Positions 1-5,345 of a DNA stretch of 6,773 bases are shown in pieces (within the stretch, counting starts at the first letter, position 1; every line of letters begins with the position of its first letter). The notes under the pieces are model-generated. The model did not search any database. It had not been told where the DNA came from and was given only the letters and a program-made list of their open reading frames with translations. The stretch lies in contig NZ_JAIOSW010000329.1 of NCBI RefSeq assembly GCF_021107415.1, positions 1 through 6,773 of the forward strand, read 5' to 3'. Position numbers and translations under genes: made by a program. The stretch is from Desulfobacula sp. Its GTDB lineage: Bacteria; Desulfobacterota; Desulfobacteria; Desulfobacterales; Desulfobacteraceae.

Positions 1-509
1 GCAACGATTCTTTTGTAAGATTCACCATTGATCATGATTTGCCATTTACCAGTACGGACTGGAGTGGCTCCACCTTTAAGTGTACCTGATTTCATACCTT
101 TTTTGCCGTCAAGGTTTTTGCCGTCATCAGTTTTTTTCCACATGGGGAGTCCCCACTCTTCAAAAAGATGAACAGAATCATCAACATGACGTCCAAGATC
201 GAAGATCAAGTCTTCACGAACAATACCCATAAGGTCGTTTCTGACCATACGGACGTAATCTTCGGGTTTGTTGTCACCAATATATGTATTGATAGCAGAA
301 AGACCCTGGGCTACTGCGCCTGATCTTTCCATGGCTGCTTTGTCACAAAGAAGAATTTTTGTGTCATCGCTTGCCCATTTTTTAACTTCAAATGCTGTTC
401 CGCAGGCAGCCATACCGCCACCAACGATCAGAATATCAACGTCTCTTTTATCAACCTCTGGGTCTCTTACAACTTTAAGTTCTCCAATAGGTTTGTTAGG
501 TAATGCCAT
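1..509 (-). CDS. aprA: Adenylylsulfate reductase alpha subunit, 5' part (runs off left edge)
   Basis: This is the flavoprotein subunit of dissimilatory APS reductase, a cytoplasmic enzyme that reduces adenylylsulfate to sulfite and AMP in sulfate respiration. Only the first 169 residues are in the window; the family is about 650 residues long, so roughly a quarter is visible. The N-terminus carries the FAD dinucleotide-binding motif IVGGGMAACG at about residues 28-37. The AprA hallmark SGAVAQGLSAINTYIG follows at about 63-78, and MINGESYK at about 159-166. The ATG is preceded by a strong GGAGG Shine-Dalgarno site about 6 nt upstream, which fixes the start. It lies 54 bp after aprB on the same strand, the usual aprBA order, so the two are probably co-transcribed. 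Genes further downstream, such as qmoABC in many sulfate reducers, are outside the window. The identification rests on long stretches of recognisable family sequence. Confidence 0.97.
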   Translation of the reverse strand, partial: MALPNKPIGELKVVRDPEVDKRDVDILIVGGGMAACGTAFEVKKWASDDTKILLCDKAAMERSGAVAQGLSAINTYIGDNKPEDYVRMVRNDLMGIVREDLIFDLGRHVDDSVHLFEEWGLPMWKKTDDGKNLDGKKGMKSGTLKGGATPVRTGKWQIMINGESYKRIV

Positions 510-563
510 TGTATACCTCCAAAATTATAAATAAAGTATCAAATTAAATGATTGACAGTTTGG

Positions 564-1001
564 TTATACCAGCTCGGTTGGAGCTACAAGTACATAACCG
601 TCTGCTTCCTGGGTAGAAAGCAGTCCGCTGTCAAGATCTTTACCTTTAAGGTCAAGATATGCATTAGCCTCGCCTTCGGGAGTTGTTCTGATGGGGAACT
701 TGAAGCGTTTAATAACACCGTTTCTAAACTTACAAGTCCACATAACGTCTTCTGTACCCAACATGGGAACAACTGAGCTTCCCATGGGTACAAAGTCAGA
801 ATAACCTCTGACTTCAATGGCCTGAGTAGGACAGATCTTTACGCATGAAAAGCATTCCCAGCACTGATCGGGTTCCTGGTTGTATGCTTTCATTTCATTA
901 GGTTCAAGAACCATCAGGTCATTAGGACAGATGTACATACATGCTGTCTTGTCCCCACCTTTGCAGCCGTCACATTTTTCTGCAATTACAAAAGATGGCA
1001 T
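564..1001 (-). CDS. aprB: Adenylylsulfate reductase beta subunit (two [4Fe-4S] ferredoxin)
   Basis: This is the iron-sulfur subunit of APS reductase, which passes electrons to the FAD of AprA. It has 145 residues, close to the roughly 150 typical of the family. Eight cysteines sit in a ferredoxin-like N-terminal half: Cys10, 13, 21 and 25, then Cys47, 50, 53 and 57, with the second group in the form CWECFSCVKICP. In known APS reductase structures a Trp at the position of Trp48 lies between the FAD and the proximal cluster; that role is transferred from the family. The C-terminal half (about 65-145) has no cysteine cluster and matches the AprB tail that wraps around AprA. A GGAGG site about 9 nt before the ATG supports the start. 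It is the first gene of the aprBA unit and is followed by aprA. A candidate promoter about 170 nt upstream implies a long leader. Confidence 0.97.
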   Translation of the reverse strand: MPSFVIAEKCDGCKGGDKTACMYICPNDLMVLEPNEMKAYNQEPDQCWECFSCVKICPTQAIEVRGYSDFVPMGSSVVPMLGTEDVMWTCKFRNGVIKRFKFPIRTTPEGEANAYLDLKGKDLDSGLLSTQEADGYVLVAPTELV

Positions 1002-1036
1002 TTAAAATACCTCCATAATTTAAGTTAATCAAAATC

Positions 1037-1053
1037 GCACAATACCGTTGTGC
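1037..1053 (-). other. Small hairpin in the aprB 5' leader
   Basis: GCACAA at 1037-1042 and TTGTGC at 1048-1053 form a perfect 6-bp inverted repeat around a 5-nt loop. On the aprB transcript it ends about 35 nt before the start codon, clear of the ribosome-binding site. It could stabilise the 5' end of the mRNA or be an operator half-site pair. The stem is short, so the role is open. Confidence 0.4.
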
Positions 1054-1108
1054 TACTATTTTTTATTTCAACAAACAGACTGTAACCCTTATAGTTCAGC
1101 CTGGTAAA

Positions 1109-1126
1109 CTTTAAGTCAGCTTTAAG
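1109..1126. repeat. Two CTTTAAG heptamers in helical phase
   Basis: CTTTAAG occurs at 1109-1115 and again at 1120-1126, an 11-bp step, or about one helical turn. This spacing would suit a dimeric DNA-binding protein, but the element is short and AT-rich and could be chance. It lies between the candidate apr promoter and aprB. Confidence 0.3.
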
Positions 1127-1175
1127 ACCAAAAAAATAAAACCAAATACTGATCCAAGCTTGCATAAATGTAACC

Positions 1176-1204
1176 GAAATAGCCTCTCTAACTCTTTTTG
1201 TCAA
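1176..1204 (-). promoter_or_regulatory. aprB: Candidate sigma-70 promoter of aprBA
   Basis: On the minus strand a perfect TTGACA (1204-1199) is followed after 17 bp by TATTTC (1181-1176), which matches the -10 consensus only in its first three positions. Transcription would begin near 1169 and give an aprB leader of about 170 nt. The -35 box is strong and the -10 weak. An alternative -10, TATAAG at 1093-1088, lacks a good -35. Confidence 0.35.
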
Positions 1205-1253
1205 GAATTATTCAAAAAAGATTGGTCTTGTTTTTCAATTGTTTTTGCTATTT

Positions 1254-1283
1254 TATAAAATATCAATATGTATAAAATATCAA
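1254..1283. repeat. 13-bp direct repeat, TATAAAATATCAA twice
   Basis: TATAAAATATCAA is found at 1254-1266 and again, identically, at 1271-1283, a 17-bp period with 4-bp spacers TATG and CAGG. It lies about 120-150 bp upstream of the YkgJ-family start and about 50-85 bp upstream of the candidate apr -35 box. It could be a tandem operator or activator site for either direction of transcription. The regulator is unknown. Confidence 0.5.
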
Positions 1284-1404
1284 CAGGATAAACTACAATA
1301 TATAGTAGGTATCCCAGAATAAAAAGAGACTGGAAATCTAAAAAAAATACTGATAATCTACAAGACGTAAAAATTAGTGTTCAAACAGACAAAAAGGAAA
1401 ACAA

Positions 1405-2148
1405 ATGACAGAAGATATGATACCGATTCGTCTTGAAGATTTGATGAATTTTAACTGTAATTTTGAAAATGAATGTTTTAACGACTGCTGCCGTGATTTG
1501 AATCAGGCTTTGACACCTTATGATGTTTTGCGATTGAAAAATAATCTTGGGATATCATCACAGGATTTTCTAAAGACCTATACCTTTCTGCATTACGGGC
1601 CTGGCTCCGGTTTACCGGTCATTGAATTTAAACCCAACCCGGGTACGGGATATGCGTGTCCCTTTGTCACGCCTGAAGGATGTTCCGTCTATGAGGACAG
1701 GCCCGGTTCCTGCCGGATGTATCCTCTGGCCCGTGCCATTGCAAGGTCAAGGCAAACAGGGGAGATTACCCAATACTTTGCTTTAATTGAAGAATCGCAT
1801 TGTAAAGGATTCGGCAAAAAGACCGGGCAGACGGTTAAAGAATGGCTTAAGGGTCAGGATGTGGACAAACACAATAAAGAAAATGACAGACTCATGGAAT
1901 TGATCAGCCTTAAAAACCGGATTATACCCGGCAAGCTTGAAGGGGCACAGTCTGATATGTTTTATCTGGGTTTATATGATCTGGATGAGTTCCGGGCACA
2001 GATTATTGGAAAAGACCTCTTAAAGGAATTCAGCCTTCCCGAAGACCTTTTAAAGAAAATCAAAACAGATGATGAAGCATTGCTGAACTTTGGCGTTGAC
2101 TGGGTGAAATTTATGCTGTTCGGCATAAAAGCTACATTTGGAGAATGA
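1405..2148 (+). CDS. YkgJ-family cysteine-cluster protein (putative metal-binding)
   Basis: This 247-residue protein matches the YkgJ/CxxCxxCC family (PF03692), described as zinc- or iron-chelating and without an established biochemical role. The conserved cysteines are visible: Cys18, Cys24, Cys28 and Cys29, then Cys85 (ACPF), Cys93 (GCSVY), Cys103 (RPGSCRMYP) and Cys133 (SHCKGFG). The first group is spaced C-x5-C-x3-CC rather than the compact C-x2-C-x2-CC of the family name. The segment EDRPGSCRMYPLAR is the most typical part. About 110 C-terminal residues (137-247) lie beyond the core, are rich in Lys and Asp, and have no motif I recognise. There is no signal peptide, so it should be cytoplasmic. 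AAGGAA 5 nt before the ATG supports this start over a second ATG at codon 5. Its end overlaps the next reading frame at ATGA, implying translational coupling with the SDR gene. It is divergent from aprBA. Confidence 0.88.
   Translation: MTEDMIPIRLEDLMNFNCNFENECFNDCCRDLNQALTPYDVLRLKNNLGISSQDFLKTYTFLHYGPGSGLPVIEFKPNPGTGYACPFVTPEGCSVYEDRPGSCRMYPLARAIARSRQTGEITQYFALIEESHCKGFGKKTGQTVKEWLKGQDVDKHNKENDRLMELISLKNRIIPGKLEGAQSDMFYLGLYDLDEFRAQIIGKDLLKEFSLPEDLLKKIKTDDEALLNFGVDWVKFMLFGIKATFGE
2140..2143 (+). promoter_or_regulatory. Ribosome-binding site that favours the second ATG of the SDR gene
   Basis: GGAG at 2140-2143 lies only 1 nt before the ATG at 2145 but 10 nt before the ATG at 2154. The second distance is workable for a ribosome and the first is not, so 2154 is the likelier start, with coupling to termination of the YkgJ-family gene. 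Confidence 0.55.
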
Positions 2149-2153
2149 ATCCA

Positions 2154-2972
2154 ATGCAGATTAAAGGGAAAATAGCCCTGGTTCTGGGAGCGGTTAAAGG
2201 TATGGGGAAAGGAATCGGCCTTGCCCTGGCCAATGAAGGTGCACGCCTTGTATTAACCCGCCATGACTGGGAAGACTCTTTTGATAGTATGGAAAAAGAT
2301 TTTGCAGCATCCAAAGCCGACCATATGATAATTTCAGCAGATTTATGCAATATTAAAGATATTGAAATGCTTGCTTTACGTATTGAAAAAAAATATGGTC
2401 GCCTGGATATCCTGATTAATAATATTGAACGCGGCGGCTGGCCCACGGTTCATGGTGAATATATTGAAGATCAATGGGATCTTGAAATTGAAACCACTCT
2501 TAAGGCCAAACAATGGGTGTTCACTTCTGTCTTTCCCCTGCTGAAAAAAGCCAAAGAGGCCGTGGTCATCAATATATCTTCCATTGCAGGTATCATAGGT
2601 CGATCAGGCCCTGCCGCACTTGTTTTTAATGATGGCTATGCTGCTGCCAATCGGGGTATTTCAAGCCTCACGGAAACCTGGGCCCGCCTGGGTGCGCCCC
2701 ATGTCCGGGTGAATGAAATTATGCTGGGTATTTTTGATACCCGGCATGCCAGAGGTACACGGGGGTGGAGTCAAGTCCTCACAAAAGAGGAAAAGCAGTC
2801 TTTGATTGATCACACCCTGTTGAATCGAACAGGAACCATAGAGGATGTGGCTAAAGCCTGCCGGTTTATTATTAAAGATGCTCCCTATATGACCGGCAGT
2901 GTCATAAGGCTTGACGGAGGCTATGTACTTGCCGGGGAAAAGATCCCCCCCATGCCCGGAGGAATTATTTAG
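2154..2972 (+). CDS. SDR-fold oxidoreductase homologue with degenerate active site
   Basis: This 272-residue protein has the Rossmann fold of the short-chain dehydrogenase/reductase family. The glycine motif GAVKGMGKG at 12-20 binds the cofactor, although the usual Thr before it is Leu11. Arg36 after the second strand suggests NADP(H), and Asp63 fits the adenine-pocket Asp. Several key positions are changed. NNAG becomes NNIE (89-92). The helix-4 Asn becomes Thr115. Ser143 and Tyr162 are kept, but the Tyr-x3-Lys lysine is Asn166 (YAAAN). About six extra residues lie between Ser143 and Tyr162 compared with FabG. The C-terminal TGSVIRLDGG (about 247-256) is typical. An upstream in-frame ATG at 2145 would add three residues, but the GGAG fits 2154 better. 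The gene is coupled to the YkgJ-family gene. The fold is secure; catalysis is doubtful, substrate unknown. It ends at TAG, 1 bp before the end of the convergent HD-GYP gene. Confidence 0.9.
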   Translation: MQIKGKIALVLGAVKGMGKGIGLALANEGARLVLTRHDWEDSFDSMEKDFAASKADHMIISADLCNIKDIEMLALRIEKKYGRLDILINNIERGGWPTVHGEYIEDQWDLEIETTLKAKQWVFTSVFPLLKKAKEAVVINISSIAGIIGRSGPAALVFNDGYAAANRGISSLTETWARLGAPHVRVNEIMLGIFDTRHARGTRGWSQVLTKEEKQSLIDHTLLNRTGTIEDVAKACRFIIKDAPYMTGSVIRLDGGYVLAGEKIPPMPGGII

Positions 2973-2973
2973 A

Positions 2974-4164
2974 TCAGAAACTTGCAGGGAAGCCAGTGGA
3001 AATTTTTTTTTCAAACAGGTTCTGATCAGCCATATCAGCCATATTCTTTTTTAAGAGAGTCAGACAGGATTCCATCGTGTCCCTTATATCCAACACATCC
3101 GGGTTTTCCCGGAGGACTTTAAAAAAGGCCTGGACAATTTTTGGATCAAATCGGATACCAACCCCTTCCTGTAAAGTTTGTATGGCAAGGAACAGGTTTT
3201 TTTTTCGGATTTGCGGCCTGCCGCTTATCATGGTTTCAAAGGCGTCGCACACGGTAATTATCCTTGCCCCTAAAGGGATGTCTTCTCCTTTTTTCCCGTC
3301 AGGATATCCTGTGCCATTATAAAGTTCATGGTGATGTCTTACAAGAGGTTCGATTTCGTTGAAAAACGTTAACGGGCTTAATATTTTTGCCCCTAATACC
3401 GGATGCTGCCGGATGGCTGACAACTCATTTTGCGACAATTCTCCCAAGCGTTCCAGAACCGTATCTTCCATACCGATTTTTCCTATGTCATGAAGAATAC
3501 CGGCACGATAGATATTTTTTACCTCATGCTCATCCAGTTTCATTTTTTTGGCTGTAAGTTCAGATAAGACAGCCACACGCTTTGAATGGCCATGGGTGAT
3601 CGGGTCCTTTGCTTCAATGGCAAGGGCAAATCCTTCAACAATCTGCTGGTAGATCTCCACCATTTTTTCATCATATCCAATGGCTCTTTGAAGCGCCAGT
3701 GCTCCCTGTTCTCCCAGGGCGGAAATTAGCTCGAATTCATGTGAGTCCAAGGGCTTATGTTGTGAAAAATAAACGGCCAGAATGCCGGAATATGGTTTCA
3801 TAATATCAAAGAAGAGGCCTGTCACTGAGCCCACCCGCTGTTTTCCCAGTCGTTCAAGATCAGGAATCCTTGTATCATTTCTGGCATCCTCTATAAATAT
3901 ATGGGGTTCAGTCCTGTCAAAAATGGTTAACAGGGTCTGGTAATCGGTTCCGGACAGGCTTCTGTAATCAAAACCATGGGAAATTTTTGTCACAATAGTT
4001 TTTTTCTGATGGTTTAATATCCAGTAAATACATCCCTTGGCTGCCATGATATCCGTTATATTTTCAACAATGCACTTTAGAATATCCGTAACTTCACGGC
4101 CGGAATGAATCTTTTTGCTTACTTTTACAAATAATTTAAAAAAAGAATGATAGGAAGTTTCCAT
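2974..4164 (-). CDS. GAF-HD-GYP protein, predicted cyclic-di-GMP phosphodiesterase
   Basis: This 396-residue cytoplasmic signalling protein should hydrolyse the second messenger c-di-GMP. An N-terminal GAF-type sensor spans about 20-165 and ends in the typical hydrophobic helix LISALGEQGALALQRA. The HD-GYP domain follows at about 170-355. Its metal-site and signature residues are all present: His191 and His193 (HGHSKRV), the HD pair His225-Asp226 with Lys229 (HDIGKIG), His254 (RQHP), His278-His279-Glu280, Gly286-Tyr287-Pro288 (GTGYPDG) and Asp307. The usual Asp of HHExxDG is Asn283. With the GYP triad and histidines kept, activity is likely. There is no membrane segment and no receiver domain, so the input is probably a small ligand bound by GAF. 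It follows the DUF294 reading frame by only 20 bp, suggesting one operon. The ribosome-binding site is weak (a GAG about 8 nt upstream). An A9 run on the coding strand near the 3' end could allow slippage affecting only the last few residues. Confidence 0.93.
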   Translation of the reverse strand: METSYHSFFKLFVKVSKKIHSGREVTDILKCIVENITDIMAAKGCIYWILNHQKKTIVTKISHGFDYRSLSGTDYQTLLTIFDRTEPHIFIEDARNDTRIPDLERLGKQRVGSVTGLFFDIMKPYSGILAVYFSQHKPLDSHEFELISALGEQGALALQRAIGYDEKMVEIYQQIVEGFALAIEAKDPITHGHSKRVAVLSELTAKKMKLDEHEVKNIYRAGILHDIGKIGMEDTVLERLGELSQNELSAIRQHPVLGAKILSPLTFFNEIEPLVRHHHELYNGTGYPDGKKGEDIPLGARIITVCDAFETMISGRPQIRKKNLFLAIQTLQEGVGIRFDPKIVQAFFKVLRENPDVLDIRDTMESCLTLLKKNMADMADQNLFEKKISTGFPASF

Positions 4165-4184
4165 GAGTGTTTCTCGCCTTTTAT

Positions 4185-4685
4185 TTAATTAAAAAAATTC
4201 ATCCAGACCACGTTGTATTGTTTATTAATTTTTTTTTGCAATACCTTTACTGCTTCCAGTGCATGCAATAATTCTTTTTTTTGAGAATTTGTTAATCGGG
4301 ATAGATCAATACAATTGTCAGGAAGCGGTGCTTCTTTTTTCCCAAGAAAGTGATGGGCTATTTTCATTTTCATTAACAGGGTAAATGCTGATCTATATGT
4401 GTTGTATTCTGTAGTAGAAAGCACCTGTTTCTCTTTTAACCGTGCCATCCTTTCAAGGGTTGACGGCTTTTTAATCCGGTTGTTCACAGCCAGTATCCGA
4501 ATGCCGTTAATCAAATGTACCAGGCCGGATGTTTTCAGGTTAAAGCATTTTTTACATGAACCGCTTCGGTGGGTTCTGATTTTGCCGAACAGGGTTTTAG
4601 GAGATTCAAATAATTGATCATCCCTTGTAAGATAATGGCTGACACTCATTGATTGACCAAATAATTCAAAAACACGGGAATGCAC
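4185..4685 (-). CDS. DUF294 C-terminal half (PF10335-like), separated by an in-frame TAG
   Basis: This 166-residue frame, shown from a GTG at 4685, matches the C-terminal substrate-binding-like domain of DUF294 nucleotidyltransferases. The recognisable course is FNLKTSGLVHLINGIRILAV (48-67), then TLERM, the LMKMKIAHHFL helix (104-114), PDNCIDLSRLT (122-132) and a final helix of about 20 residues. It is all helical with no signal peptide. It continues in the same frame as the upstream nucleotidyltransferase: after the TAG at 4697-4695 come Ala, Glu and Arg codons, then this GTG. The intervening residues also fit the family's uninterrupted sequence, so this is probably the rest of one protein rather than a separate gene. 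The GTG has no properly spaced ribosome-binding site (AAAGG abuts it), so independent translation would rely on reinitiation. It may be a non-expressed remnant, a coupled second subunit, or the tail of a read-through product. HD-GYP follows 20 bp downstream. Confidence 0.65.
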   Translation of the reverse strand: MHSRVFELFGQSMSVSHYLTRDDQLFESPKTLFGKIRTHRSGSCKKCFNLKTSGLVHLINGIRILAVNNRIKKPSTLERMARLKEKQVLSTTEYNTYRSAFTLLMKMKIAHHFLGKKEAPLPDNCIDLSRLTNSQKKELLHALEAVKVLQKKINKQYNVVWMNFFN

Positions 4686-4694
4686 CCTTTCAGC

Positions 4695-4697
4695 CTA
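4695..4697 (-). other. In-frame amber (TAG) codon inside the DUF294 gene
   Basis: The frame opened at 5336 reads to AVYGNMT, meets TAG, and continues in the same frame as AERVHSRVFELFG and on to a TAA at 4187-4185. No base is gained or lost. Without this codon the product would be 383 residues, a normal nucleotidyltransferase plus DUF294_C pair. In the family the residue before Ala-Glu is often hydrophobic such as Leu, so a TTG to TAG change is one simple origin. Confidence 0.9.
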
Positions 4698-5336
4698 AGT
4701 CATGTTCCCGTACACAGCTCTGAAATCAAGCATAATGGTGAGCTTTCGGACATCTTCGGGTTCCGCTGATCCCACCCATTCATCCAGTGCTCTCATCCAG
4801 CCATAAATGGATCTCCGCCAGACAGGGTTCACAGCCATAACATTACCCACGCACTTTTTGAATCCAAATGCCGCAAGATCTTCAACCACAAGTGTTGACA
4901 ATTGTTTAAGAAAAAGTTCTGTTTCTATTTCATGGTCCTTTGCAGGATCTGTATAAATGATGGCATTATCCTGATCGGTCCTGACCACCTGCTCCTGTCT
5001 GGCATCGCTTCCCATATTTACCCAGCAAAACGGTATGGTTTGCACTTGACCTGATTTTTTCATCAGGGTTTTTTCTGCTGATTGAATAATTTGGCAGGTG
5101 ATTGTTTCATTTAGAAAAGAGATGATTTCAAGAACATGCTCAAGGTTGCCCATTCTGTTTAATACTGAAATTGTAAACTGGTCAACCTGTTTTCCAAGTT
5201 CTTTCAGTCCTAACTTGAAGTCCGGATTTTTGATGGATTTCAGGATATGCGAAAAAATATTAAAAAGATCCTGATGTTGTTTCAAGGCTTTATATGAAGC
5301 TTTTATTTCAACCTTTTTCATCATGCTTGCTTCCAT
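4695..5336 (-). CDS. DUF294-type nucleotidyltransferase domain, N-terminal part ended by TAG
   Basis: This 213-residue piece holds the GlnD-like nucleotidyltransferase domain (PF03445 type). The active-site pattern is clear: Gly109-Ser110 (NMGSDARQEQ), Glu115, then Asp121-Gln122-Asp123-Asn124 (TDQDN), which would bind metal and nucleotide. The family's second block follows at about 162-210: VGNVMAVNPVWRRSIYGW, then WV and LDFRAVYG. Residues 1-100 form a helical lead-in. The CBS and cyclic-nucleotide-binding domains that precede this domain in many relatives are absent. Substrate and target protein are unknown; protein nucleotidylation is only an inference from the fold. The frame stops at TAG immediately after the nucleotidyltransferase block, with its C-terminal partner in frame beyond. 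The ATG at 5336 lacks a ribosome-binding site, whereas ATG at 5324 (codon 5) has GGAAG 5 nt before it and is probably the true start. The DUF503 gene lies just upstream. Confidence 0.85.
   Translation of the reverse strand: MEASMMKKVEIKASYKALKQHQDLFNIFSHILKSIKNPDFKLGLKELGKQVDQFTISVLNRMGNLEHVLEIISFLNETITCQIIQSAEKTLMKKSGQVQTIPFCWVNMGSDARQEQVVRTDQDNAIIYTDPAKDHEIETELFLKQLSTLVVEDLAAFGFKKCVGNVMAVNPVWRRSIYGWMRALDEWVGSAEPEDVRKLTIMLDFRAVYGNMT
5330..5334 (-). promoter_or_regulatory. Ribosome-binding site favouring start at 5324 of the nucleotidyltransferase
   Basis: GGAAG (5334-5330) is followed after 5 nt by ATG at 5324-5322. The longer reading from 5336 has only AT-rich sequence before it. Starting at 5324 removes four residues and leaves all domain motifs intact. 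Confidence 0.5.
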
Positions 5337-5345
5337 TATAATAAT

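Larger units (their letters stand above)
1002..1404. other. Divergent intergenic region between aprB and the YkgJ-family gene
   Basis: This 403-bp AT-rich stretch separates the leftward aprBA unit from the rightward YkgJ/SDR pair, so it must hold the promoters for both. No convincing open reading frame is visible on either strand. It contains a candidate sigma-70 promoter facing aprB, a small perfect hairpin in the aprB leader, a pair of CTTTAAG heptamers 11 bp apart, and a 13-bp direct repeat on the YkgJ side. I could not identify a good -35/-10 pair for the rightward genes; TATAGT at 1301-1306 is a possible -10 without a clear -35. Confidence 0.8.

Noticed and set aside
268..534. Plus-strand open frame over the aprA start
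   Set aside because: It is antisense to strongly conserved AprA sequence, has no ribosome-binding site and no recognisable protein motif.
1037..1065. Hairpin GCACAA/TTGTGC followed on the plus strand by a T-rich stretch, resembling a rho-independent terminator
   Set aside because: No plus-strand gene ends before it; the genes to its left are on the minus strand. The stem is only 6 bp. It is better read as part of the aprB leader.
2661..3014. Minus-strand open frame across the SDR 3' end
   Set aside because: It lies opposite conserved SDR sequence in another frame from the HD-GYP gene, and its composition does not resemble a protein family I know.
2972..3027. Possible terminator for the SDR transcript: inverted repeat with a T9 run
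   Set aside because: The arms are 40 bases apart, the T run is inside the loop rather than after the stem, and the bases encode the HD-GYP C-terminus.
4683..4700. Frameshift as the cause of the split DUF294 gene
   Set aside because: Both halves are in the same frame with exactly four codons (TAG and three sense codons) before the GTG, so it is a stop codon, not an insertion or deletion.
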